Positions 1 to 8,300 of a stretch of 25,114 bases of DNA are shown here, piece by piece (position 1 is the stretch's first letter; each line of letters starts with the position of its first letter). This DNA comes from JAWXBM01 sp037968555 (GTDB taxonomy: Bacteria > Pseudomonadota > Gammaproteobacteria > Xanthomonadales > SZUA-36). The stretch covers positions 1 through 25,114 of the forward strand of contig JBBKVS010000283.1 of assembly GCA_037968555.1 (NCBI GenBank), in the 5' to 3' direction. Position numbers and translations under genes: made by a program. Below the pieces are notes generated by a model. It had not been told where the DNA came from. It searched no databases and worked only from the letters and a program-made list of their open reading frames with translations.

Positions 1-414
1 GATCGGTTTGGCCCCTTCGAATTCCGCCGCGTGGGCGATTACGACCCATTTCACCCCACCAAGGAGCTGCCCGAGCAGCAGGTCTGGTTCCGTCTGCACG
101 GTGATTTGCCGGATGATCCGGTATTGCACCGGGCCTTGCTGGCTTACGTATCCGACTTTCAATTGATCGGTACCGCGACTTTGCCGCATGGCCTGTCCTG
201 GACACAAAGCAGCCTGATGATGGCCAGCCTGGACCACTCCATGTGGTTCCACCGGGATTTCCGCATGGACGACTGGATGCTGTATTCCTGCGACAGCCCC
301 AATACCGGCGGCGGACGGGGTTTTGCCCGGGGCATGATATACAGCCGTTCAGGCACATTGCTGGCCAGCACCGCGCAGGAAGGTGTGATTCGTATTCGCC
401 GTGAGCAAGCATGA
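1..414 (+). CDS. tesB: Acyl-CoA thioesterase II, C-terminal part (5' end outside window)
   Basis: The reading frame is open from the first base, so the gene begins upstream; 137 codons of the C-terminal hotdog domain remain. TesB-type thioesterases hydrolyse fatty acyl-CoA to free fatty acid and CoA in the cytoplasm. The fragment shows the family blocks PDDPVLHRALLAYVSDF, ASLDHSMWFHR, GGGRGFARG and ASTAQEGVIR. The Asp of YVSD and the Gln of TAQEG match the Asp and Gln of the E. coli TesB catalytic triad. The third position, Thr in E. coli, is Ser here (ASLDH), a conservative change common in the family. The next gene starts about 180 bases downstream on the same strand and is functionally unrelated. 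Confidence 0.93.
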   Translation, partial: DRFGPFEFRRVGDYDPFHPTKELPEQQVWFRLHGDLPDDPVLHRALLAYVSDFQLIGTATLPHGLSWTQSSLMMASLDHSMWFHRDFRMDDWMLYSCDSPNTGGGRGFARGMIYSRSGTLLASTAQEGVIRIRREQA

Positions 415-498
415 AGCGGACCGGACCTGGCCTGAAATCATCGGTCTATTTCTTTGCCAGCCCTGCAAAAAGCAATAAAACCGCCGCGCCCAGGATTG

Positions 499-513
499 CT
501 GCCATGATGGCAG
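499..513. other. 15-bp palindrome in the tesB-transglycosylase gap
   Basis: CTGCCAT and ATGGCAG form a perfect inverted repeat around a single central G. It lies about 80 bases before the transglycosylase start. With a one-base centre it is more likely a DNA dyad (possible operator) than an RNA hairpin. No T-tract follows it, so it does not look like a tesB terminator. Function is not known. Confidence 0.3.
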
Positions 514-592
514 GTGGGGTTCACGAGCCATCTGAACCAGTTTAAGATATGCAGGTCGGATTGCAGATGCACCGAATCAGAGAGAATCATCA

Positions 593-1258
593 ATGCCAAG
601 GATAGCGTTGTTGAAGCAGCCATTCACCCAGCAGGCCACAGGATGGGTTTCTGTCCTGGTCATGGTCATGTTGCTGTATGTCCCGAGCGGACAGGCACAG
701 GTTTACAAATACGTTGACGATAAAGGCATCGTCAATTACACCAATATTGCGCCACCCAGTGGCCATGATTTTAAGGTTTTGCGGTTTCCCTGTTATGCCT
801 CGGACCCCAAATGCCGGTCTGTCAGCTGGGAAAAAGTCGCCCTGAACACCCAGTCATTTGGTGCCGAGATCCAGCAGGCAGCGTTGGCCAATGGGGTAGA
901 TATCGCTTTGATACGCGCCATCATTCACGCTGAATCGGCTTACCAGGCCGATGCAGTTTCTCCCAAAGGTGCACAGGGATTGATGCAGTTGATGCCGCAG
1001 ACGGCAAAAATGCTGCAGGTCAACGACCCCTTCAATCCAGCCAACAACATAGAGGGTGGCGCACGCCACCTGGCCGAACTGATGCAACAATTTGATGGCG
1101 ATGTGACGCTGGTGGCTGCGGCCTATAATGCCGGCGCCGGGGCGGTGCAAAAATACGGTGGTGTGCCGCCTTATGATGAGACCCGTGAATATGTGCGGCG
1201 TGTGAACATACTCAGCAAGCGTTACAGCGCAGCAGTGGGTGCAGCCGGAGGCAAGTAG
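593..1258 (+). CDS. Exported lytic transglycosylase with N-terminal DUF4124 and SLT domain
   Basis: This 221-residue protein should cleave the MurNAc-GlcNAc bond of peptidoglycan in the periplasm. An N-terminal hydrophobic segment (about residues 17-34, ending PSGQAQ) looks like a signal peptide. Residues 36-60 (VYKYVDDKGIVNYTN) match the short DUF4124 module found at the start of many exported gammaproteobacterial proteins. The SLT domain covers about 85-215: catalytic Glu114 in HAESAYQADAVSPKGAQGLM, then QLMPQTA and AAAYNAGAGAV. The ATG at 593 has AGAGAGAA upstream as a ribosome site. The gene ends two bases before the end of the convergent dnaE, with no terminator between. I recognise the family but not a specific gene name. 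Confidence 0.88.
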   Translation: MPRIALLKQPFTQQATGWVSVLVMVMLLYVPSGQAQVYKYVDDKGIVNYTNIAPPSGHDFKVLRFPCYASDPKCRSVSWEKVALNTQSFGAEIQQAALANGVDIALIRAIIHAESAYQADAVSPKGAQGLMQLMPQTAKMLQVNDPFNPANNIEGGARHLAELMQQFDGDVTLVAAAYNAGAGAVQKYGGVPPYDETREYVRRVNILSKRYSAAVGAAGGK

Positions 1259-1260
1259 CC

Positions 1261-4200
1261 TCAGTAAATCAGCCGTACTTCCTTGACGGTATCAATGCTG
1301 CTCAGAGCAGCGACCAGTTCATCACAGGCACTGATACGCCATTCGGCGCCCAGCACAAGTTGTGCCTTGGCACGACCGTTGTTGTAATCAATGTAGACTT
1401 CATCATTGCCGTTCCGGTAAGGACGAATCGCATCCTGCAGGCGCGTGCAGATTTCTTCGTCCGGGCCCCGCAGCGAAATGTGCACGCCACGTGAATGGCC
1501 GGTCTTGGCCTCACTGAGCGTCAGGATTTTATCCGCTTTCATGCGGTAGCCGCCAGAGAATTCATCCAGGCTCACACGCCCGTCGATGACCAGGATTTCA
1601 TCCTTGACCAGCAAGTGGGCGAATTGTTGCCAGGCCGCTTCATAGAGAGTGATTTCCATGCGGCCGGTTTGGTCTTCTATAGCCATGAAGCCGCCCTTAT
1701 TCATGCGCCTGCGTACACTTTTCACCATACCTGCCAGGGTCATGCTGATGCCGCCGCGTTTATTGGCTGGCGCTTCAGCGGGTATTCGTTTGGCAACCTG
1801 GTCCAGTGTGCAGGAAGTGAAACGCGCCAGGTCCGCAGCATGGAAATGGGTAGGGTGGCCGGTCAGGAACAAGCCCAGGGCTTCGCGTTCGGTTTGCAGG
1901 CATTGCAGTTCAGTCCAGGGAGTCACTTCCCGGTGATCGGTGGGACGGATGTCGCTGAGGTCGTCGACCCGGCCAAACATGTCCACCTGCCCGGAAGCCT
2001 TGTCTTTCTGGGCCTGGTCAGCAGCTTGTAAGGCGTCGGGCAATTCCTGCATCAGGCGGGCGCGGTTGCGTTCCGGGTCCAGGCAGTCGACAGCACCGGA
2101 GCGGATCAAAATCTCCATGGCGCGGCGATTCACTTTCTGCAAATCCAGGCGGCGGCAGAAGCTGGTCAGATCTTTGAATTCGCCTTTGGCCTCACGTTCA
2201 TGAATGATCAATTCAACTGCGGCCTGGCCCAGACCCTTGATGGCACCGAGACCATAACGGATGGTGGCATGGTCATCCACGGTAAAAGCGTATTGCGACT
2301 GGTTGACATCAGGTGGCCGCAAGCGCAAATCCAGTCCACGGCAGTCGTGGATGATTTCATCCAGCTTGTCGGTATTGTGCAAATCGGCAGACAGAACGGC
2401 GGCCATGAAGGCTGCCGGGTAATGCGTTTTCAGCCAGGCGGTTTGGTAGGACAATAAGGCATAGGCAGCAGAATGGGATTTGTTGAAGCCATAACCGGCA
2501 AAAGTCTCCATCTGGCTGAAAATTTTCTCGGCCAGCTGTTCACCCACACCCCGCTCGGTGGCACCTTCAATAAATATCAGTTTCTGCTCGGCCATTTCCG
2601 AAGGCTTTTTCTTGCCCATGGCGCGCCGCAGAATATCGGCAGCACCGAGGGAATAGCCGGCCAGGTCCTGGGCAATCTGCATTACCTGTTCCTGGTACAG
2701 AATGACGCCGTAAGTGGGTTTGAGTATGGGCTCCAGTCGCGGGTGCAGATATTGCACCTGTTTGCGACCATGTTTGCATTCGATGTACTCGCCCACCATG
2801 CCCGAATCCAGCGGGCCAGGGCGGAACAGCGCTACCAGCGCAACGATTTCAGCAAAACTGTCCGGCACCAGCTTGCGGATCAGGTCTTTCATGCCGCGCG
2901 ATTCAAGTTGGAACACGGCCGTGGTTTTGCAGGCCTGCAGCAAAGCGAAAGTGGCGGGATCGGCTGGTGGTAGTTTTTCCAGCTCGATCGCTTCCTTGCC
3001 CTGTGTCGATCGCTGCCGATTGATGGTTTTCAAAGCCCAGTCGATGATGGTCAGGGTACGCAAGCCCAGGAAGTCGAACTTCACCAGGCCTATGGCTTCC
3101 ACGTCGTCCTTGTCGAATTGGGTGACCACACTGCCGCCTATGGATTCACAGAACAGCGGGCTGAAGTCCGTCAAGGGAGTAGGCGCAATCACTACGCCAC
3201 CCGCGTGCTTGCCGGCATTGCGGATCAATCCCTCCAGTGACAGGGCCAGGTCGAGCAGGCCACGGGTATCTTCCTCGTCTTCATAGCGTTTCTTCAGTTG
3301 TGGCTCATCCTCCATGGCCTGGCTCAGCGTAATGCCCAGGGTCAGCGGAATCAGCTTGGCAATGCTGTCGACAAAACCATAACCATGCCCCTGCACCCGG
3401 CCGCAATCACGCACCACGGCCTTGGCTGCCATGGTGCCAAAAGTGATGATCTGGGATACCTGCTCCCGACCATAAGTTTGGGCGACGTAATCAATGACCC
3501 GATCGCGTCCCTCCATGCAGAAATCGATATCGAAATCGGGCATGGAAATTCGTTCGGGGTTGAGGAAACGCTCAAACAGCAGCTCATGCTCCAACGGATC
3601 CAGGTCGGTGATGCCCAATACCCAGGCCACCAATGAGCCTGCACCAGAACCGCGCCCCGGGCCAACCGGAATGTCCTCCTCCTTGGCCCAGCGGATAAAA
3701 TCCGCCACGATCAGGAAGTAACCGGGGAAACCCATGCGGTTAATCACCCCCAGTTCCAGGTCCAGCCTGGCGTTGTATTCTTTGCTGTCGTATTCGGTGC
3801 CCTGGAATTTCTTCTGCAGGCGCAGCTGCAAGCCTTTTTCCGATTCGGTGCGCAAGTAATTTTCAACATCCATGCCATCAGGCGTGGGGAAGGCAGGCAG
3901 GTGGTACTGGCCAAACTCCAGCTGCAGGTTGCAACGCTGGGCAATCAGAGCGGTGTTCTCTAGCGCTTGCGGGATATCAGCAAACAGTACAGCCATTTGT
4001 TCGGAGCTTTTCAGGTATTGCTCAGCGGAATAGGGGCTTTCCCTGCGTTTGTCATTCAGCAGGCGGCCTTCCTGTATACAGACCCGCGCTTCGTGGGCCG
4101 CATAACCATTGCTGTCCAGAAAACGCACATCATTGCTGGCCACTACCGGGCAGCCGGCCCGGGCTGCCAGGTCCAGCAGCACCGCTTCAATGCGCTTTTC

Positions 4201-4728
4201 CTTGTCGCGACCACAACGCTGGATTTCCACATAAAAGCGGTCCGGAAAAATCCGCATGCTGTCTTGTAGCAGTTGCTTTGCCCGGTTGGGGTGATTGTTC
4301 AGCAGGGCCTGGCCGATTTCTCCTTCGAAGCCGGCCGATAATGCAATCAGGCCCTCTGCATGATCAGCAATCCAGTCGTGTTCACACTGCGCCACGCCAT
4401 GTTGCTGGCCTTGCAGGTAGGCCTTGCTGAGCAGTCGGCAAAGATTGAGATAGCCAGTACGGTTCTGGCATAGCAGTACCAATCGGCTCAGTGCAGACGG
4501 ATCGTCCTGTGAGCGGACCAGGATGTCGGCGCCCACGATGGGTTTGACGCCGGCTTGTTCAGCGGCCTGGTAAAACTTGATCAGGCTGAACAGGTTGTGC
4601 TGGTCGGTAACCGCGATGGCAGGCATGCCCAGTTCTGTTGCCCGTTGCACCAATTTCTTGATGCGTATGGTGCTATCCACCAGCGAATATTCGGTGTGCA
4701 GGTGCAGGTGGACGTAAGGCAAGGGCAT
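1261..4728 (-). CDS. dnaE: DNA polymerase III alpha subunit
   Basis: This is the replicative polymerase, 1155 residues (E. coli 1160). Order of parts: PHP domain (about 1-280, HLHLHTEYSLVDS at residues 7-19); palm with the catalytic aspartates 398 and 400 in PDFDIDF and a third in KFDFLGLRTL; fingers and a tandem HhH region; an internal clamp-binding motif QVDMF at 914-918, equivalent to the E. coli QADMF; an OB fold near 1000 (GMVKSVRRRMNKGG...IEDQTGRMEITLY); and a C-terminal tau-binding region. The PHP metal site looks only partly intact (H9, H11 and H44 present; D68 and R202 where Glu and His are usual). It pairs functionally with dnaQ at the other end of the window. The ATG has only a weak Shine-Dalgarno. 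Confidence 0.98.
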   Translation of the reverse strand: MPLPYVHLHLHTEYSLVDSTIRIKKLVQRATELGMPAIAVTDQHNLFSLIKFYQAAEQAGVKPIVGADILVRSQDDPSALSRLVLLCQNRTGYLNLCRLLSKAYLQGQQHGVAQCEHDWIADHAEGLIALSAGFEGEIGQALLNNHPNRAKQLLQDSMRIFPDRFYVEIQRCGRDKEKRIEAVLLDLAARAGCPVVASNDVRFLDSNGYAAHEARVCIQEGRLLNDKRRESPYSAEQYLKSSEQMAVLFADIPQALENTALIAQRCNLQLEFGQYHLPAFPTPDGMDVENYLRTESEKGLQLRLQKKFQGTEYDSKEYNARLDLELGVINRMGFPGYFLIVADFIRWAKEEDIPVGPGRGSGAGSLVAWVLGITDLDPLEHELLFERFLNPERISMPDFDIDFCMEGRDRVIDYVAQTYGREQVSQIITFGTMAAKAVVRDCGRVQGHGYGFVDSIAKLIPLTLGITLSQAMEDEPQLKKRYEDEEDTRGLLDLALSLEGLIRNAGKHAGGVVIAPTPLTDFSPLFCESIGGSVVTQFDKDDVEAIGLVKFDFLGLRTLTIIDWALKTINRQRSTQGKEAIELEKLPPADPATFALLQACKTTAVFQLESRGMKDLIRKLVPDSFAEIVALVALFRPGPLDSGMVGEYIECKHGRKQVQYLHPRLEPILKPTYGVILYQEQVMQIAQDLAGYSLGAADILRRAMGKKKPSEMAEQKLIFIEGATERGVGEQLAEKIFSQMETFAGYGFNKSHSAAYALLSYQTAWLKTHYPAAFMAAVLSADLHNTDKLDEIIHDCRGLDLRLRPPDVNQSQYAFTVDDHATIRYGLGAIKGLGQAAVELIIHEREAKGEFKDLTSFCRRLDLQKVNRRAMEILIRSGAVDCLDPERNRARLMQELPDALQAADQAQKDKASGQVDMFGRVDDLSDIRPTDHREVTPWTELQCLQTEREALGLFLTGHPTHFHAADLARFTSCTLDQVAKRIPAEAPANKRGGISMTLAGMVKSVRRRMNKGGFMAIEDQTGRMEITLYEAAWQQFAHLLVKDEILVIDGRVSLDEFSGGYRMKADKILTLSEAKTGHSRGVHISLRGPDEEICTRLQDAIRPYRNGNDEVYIDYNNGRAKAQLVLGAEWRISACDELVAALSSIDTVKEVRLIY

Positions 4729-4789
4729 GGATGCAGCAGATTCCGGTGATATTCAAACAGCGCTGGCAGCCAGCGCGGGGGACGGCTTC

Positions 4790-4817
4790 ATTGTATACAC
4801 CCATCCCCAAACGGCAA
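4790..4817 (-). promoter_or_regulatory. Probable sigma70 promoter of dnaE
   Basis: Read on the minus strand there is TTGCCG (4812-4817), a 16-base spacer and TACAAT (4790-4795). Transcription would begin near 4783, giving a leader of about 55 bases. That leader contains a perfect CGCTGG/CCAGCG hairpin with a three-base loop (4761-4775). Assigned by sequence match only. Confidence 0.6.
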
Positions 4818-4925
4818 GCTGGATTCCTGTCCGTCAAGTTTACTCGTGGGCTGCAGTTTCTTTTCAGGTTCAGAGAACCCTTTTCCCAGAAAATATTTTC
4901 TTGTTCCCTTCGAGACGCAGAGTGG

Positions 4926-4955
4926 TTGTAGCCTGCGCGTCCACTATGGTAAATT
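4926..4955 (+). promoter_or_regulatory. Possible stable-RNA promoter of tRNA-Val
   Basis: TTGTAG (4926-4931) and TAAATT (4950-4955) are 18 bases apart; an alternative -10 is TATGGT at 4945. A GC-rich stretch, GCGCGCCCCGC, follows at once, as in the discriminators of stringently controlled tRNA and rRNA promoters. The transcribed leader before the tRNA then holds two hairpins, CCCGCAAT/ATTGCGGG (4962-4984) and GGCGG/CCGCC (4988-5002). The hexamers are weak, so the exact position is uncertain. Confidence 0.35.
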
Positions 4956-5010
4956 GCGCGCCCCGCAATGATTTTGATTGCGGGCTTGGCGGTTTGGCCG
5001 CCTGGAATCA

Positions 5011-5085
5011 GGGCGCGTAGCTCAGCGGTAGAGCACTGTGTTGACATCGCAGGGGTCACAAGTTCGAACCTTGTCGTGCCCACCA
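5011..5085 (+). tRNA. tRNA-Val (anticodon GAC)
   Basis: A full cloverleaf can be drawn. Acceptor stem GGGCGCG pairs with CGTGCCC. The D arm is GCTC-AGCGGTA-GAGC. The anticodon stem CTGTG/CGCAG encloses loop TTGACAT, with GAC at 5043-5045. The T arm is ACAAG-TTCGAAC-CTTGT. The discriminator is A, and CCA is encoded (5083-5085). It reads GUC and GUU valine codons. It is a single tRNA gene with its own terminator downstream. Confidence 0.96.
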
Positions 5086-5104
5086 ATCAAATCAAAGAGT
5101 TAGT

Positions 5105-5137
5105 ATCGAAGGGAGCACATTCGTTGCTCCCTTCGAT
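5105..5137 (+). terminator. Hairpin terminator after tRNA-Val
   Basis: ATCGAAGGGAGCA (5105-5117) and TGCTCCCTTCGAT (5125-5137) form a perfect 13-bp stem with a seven-base loop, 20 bases after the tRNA. The U-tract is poor (GCACTTTGAG follows). The hairpin is therefore strong, but intrinsic termination is inferred from position. Confidence 0.6.
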
Positions 5138-5305
5138 GCACTTTGAGCTCCCTCCAGCCCAGCTTTACTGGAGAATCCTAAAAGTCGATCCTTACCGGCA
5201 TATTCAAACTCTTTCAAAAAATTGAAAAAAGCGCATACTCCTCGAAACGAAGTAAATACAAGCGCAATGGGTTGGCGTCACTCTCATTAAATGGGGGGGT
5301 TGTTC

Positions 5306-8300
5306 ATGTCATCGTTCTGGAGTTCGTCACCAGCGGGCACTGTTGTGCTTTGGTCGTTTCGACGATTCACTCTTCCAACACATTTCAAGCTGCTGACACT
5401 GTGCTGCTGTTTTAGCCTGCAGTTCAGTGTCATTGACTTGGCCGCCAACACGGAGGCCGATCCGCCCGTGAGCGGCTCATGGCTGGGCCAGGCTCAACAG
5501 GAACTGGCCCAGCGCGAGTACTTCGCCAGTGAAAATGGCAATGGCCTGCAAGCGCCCAACCGCGCCCAGGGCTTTCGCACTTACTTTGATGAAAACGGTA
5601 TTGCCCTGGTTGCGCGAAGTGCAGACGACCAGCCTCTCGCCACCATCGCTGTTCTGAGTGTCGGGCGTGCGGGTAGCACTGAGACGGTGGGGTTGGCTGA
5701 AGTGCACTCGAATGCCGCACAGGTCACCCTGGAATGGTTTGGTGTGAGTGCGCGTTTTGAAAACTCAGCACAAGGGATTGCTGCGGAATGGACCCTGGCA
5801 CAGCGCCCGGGTGGATCAGGGCCGGTACTCCTGGACCTGGACATCGCCGACGCGCTACCCGAACTGGGTGACGCTGAGGTTCTGTTACACGGCAGCTCCA
5901 AAACGCTGCGCCTGGGTTCCACCACAGCGCAGGACGCCGCGGGCCGCAGTCTGGCAGTCACGCTGGCCATTGCTGGCAACCAGCTACAAGTGGCCGTTGA
6001 CGACACCGGCGCCAACTACCCCATCAAGCTCATGTCGCTGATCAATGGAATCAACGACGCCTTCATCGAATCCAATCAAACGAGCGCGAGGTTGGGCTCC
6101 AGCGTTGCCAGTGCAGGGGATGTCAATGGCGATGGATTTGCGGATGTGATCGTCGGCGCGTACTTGTATGACAGCGGTGAAGCAGACGAAGGCGCAGCCT
6201 TTATCTATTTTGGCGGTCCGGGGGCTTTCAATACCACCGCCGACGCACAGTTGGAATCCAATCAGGTGAGTGCGCAGATGGGCTACAGCGTCTCTGGTGC
6301 AGGTGATGTCAATGGCGACGGTTATGCTGATGTGATTGTCGGCGCCATTCTATACCACAACGGCCAAACCAACGGAGGTGCAGCCTTTCTGTATTTTGGC
6401 GGTGCGGGCGTGTTCAACAACATCGCCGATGCGCGCCTGGAATCCGACCAGGTCGATGCACGTATGGGCTACAGCGTTGCCGGAGCAGGTGATGTCAATG
6501 GCGACGGCTATGCTGATGTCATTGTTGGTGCGTGGCTATTTGACAACGGCGAGAACAATGAAGGCGCAGCCTTTATCTATTTTGGCGGTCCGGGGGTTTT
6601 CAACACTTCCGCCGATGCACAATTGGAATCCAATCAAGTGAGCGCGCAGATGGGTTTCAGCGTCTCTGGTGCAAGCGATGTCAATGGCGATGGCTACGCT
6701 GATGTGGTGGTCGGTGCGCCTTTTTACGACAACGACCAGAATGATGAAGGAGTTGCCCTTGTTTACTTTGGAGGTGCTGGGACCTTCAACACTACCGCCG
6801 ATGCACAGTTGGAATCCAATCAGGTGAATACGCAGATGGGCTACAGCGTCTCTGGTGCAGGCGATGTCAATGGTGATGGTTATGCCGATGTGATTGTCGG
6901 TGCGCCTTTTTACGACACCGTCCAGAGCGATGAAGGCTTAGCATTTGTGTATTTTGGCGGCCCGGGGGCCTTCAACACTATTGCCGACGCACAGTTGGAA
7001 GCCAATCAGGTAAATGCGCAGATGGGCTGGAGAGTTGCGGGCGCAGGTGATGTTAATGGCGACGGCTATGCCGATGTGATTGTCGGCGCCAATCTGTACG
7101 ACAATGGCCAGAATGATGAAGGGGCTGCGTTTGTTTACTTTGGCGGTGCGGGCGTGTTCAACAACATCGCTGATGCACAACTGGAGTCGAATCAGGCGAG
7201 TGCGATATTCGGCTGGAGCGTGGCTGGCGCAGGGGATGTCAATGGCGATGGCTATGCCGATGTGATTGTGGGCGCCTATCTGTACGACAACGACCAGAAT
7301 AATGAAGGCGCGGCGTTTGTCTATTTCGGCGGCGCCGGGGCCTTCAATACCACCGCCAACGCCCAGCTCGAGTCGAATCAGGCGAACGCAGACATGGGCT
7401 TTAGTGTGGCCGGCGCGGGCGATGTCAACGGAGATGGCTATGCCGACGTCATTGTCGGCGCACGCCTGTATGACAATGGGCAGACCGACGAAGGCGCCGC
7501 CTTTCTGTATTTTGGTGGCGCCGGAGCGATCAATACCATCGACTACTTCCAACTGGAGGTGAACCAGGCGAACGCGGAGATGGGCTATAGTGTGGCCGGC
7601 GCAGGCGATGTCAACGGCGATGGCTATGCCGACGTGATTGTCGGCGCCCGCTGGTATGACAACGGCCAGAGCAACGAAGGCGCGGCCTTCCTGTATTTTG
7701 GTGGCGCCGGAGCCTTCAATACCTTCGACTACTTCCAACTGGAGGTAAACCAGGCGAACGCGGAGATGGGCTATAGTGTGGCCGGCGCAGGCGATGTCAA
7801 CGGCGATGGCTATGCCGATGTCATTGTCGGCGCACACCAGTACGTCAATGGGGAGGACAATGAAGGTGCCGCCTTCTTGTATTTCGGGGGCGCCGGGGCC
7901 TTCAATACCACCTCTGATGCCCTGCTCGAATCGAACCAGGCTGAAGCGAGAATGGGCAGCAGCGTGGCTGGGGCCGGCGACGTCAACGGCGATGGCTATG
8001 CCGACGCCATTGTCGGCGCACGCCTGTATGACAATGGGCAGACCGACGAAGGCGCCGCCTTTCTGTATTTTGGCGGTGCGGGTGTGTTCAACAACATCGC
8101 TGATGCACAACTGGAGTCGAATCAGGCGAGTGCGATATTCGGCTGGAGCGTGGCTGGCGCAGGGGATGTCAATGGCGATGGCCATGCCGACGTCATTGTC
8201 GGTGCCCCCTTGTATGACAACGGCGAGTTTAACGAAGGCGCTGCTTTTATATATTTTGGCGCCGCCGGGGCCTTCAATACCAGCGCCGACGCCCTGCTCG

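Noticed and set aside
4673..5086. A minus-strand frame covering the tRNA-Val gene and the dnaE start
   Set aside because: Its N-terminal part is the complement of the tRNA, a common false gene call.
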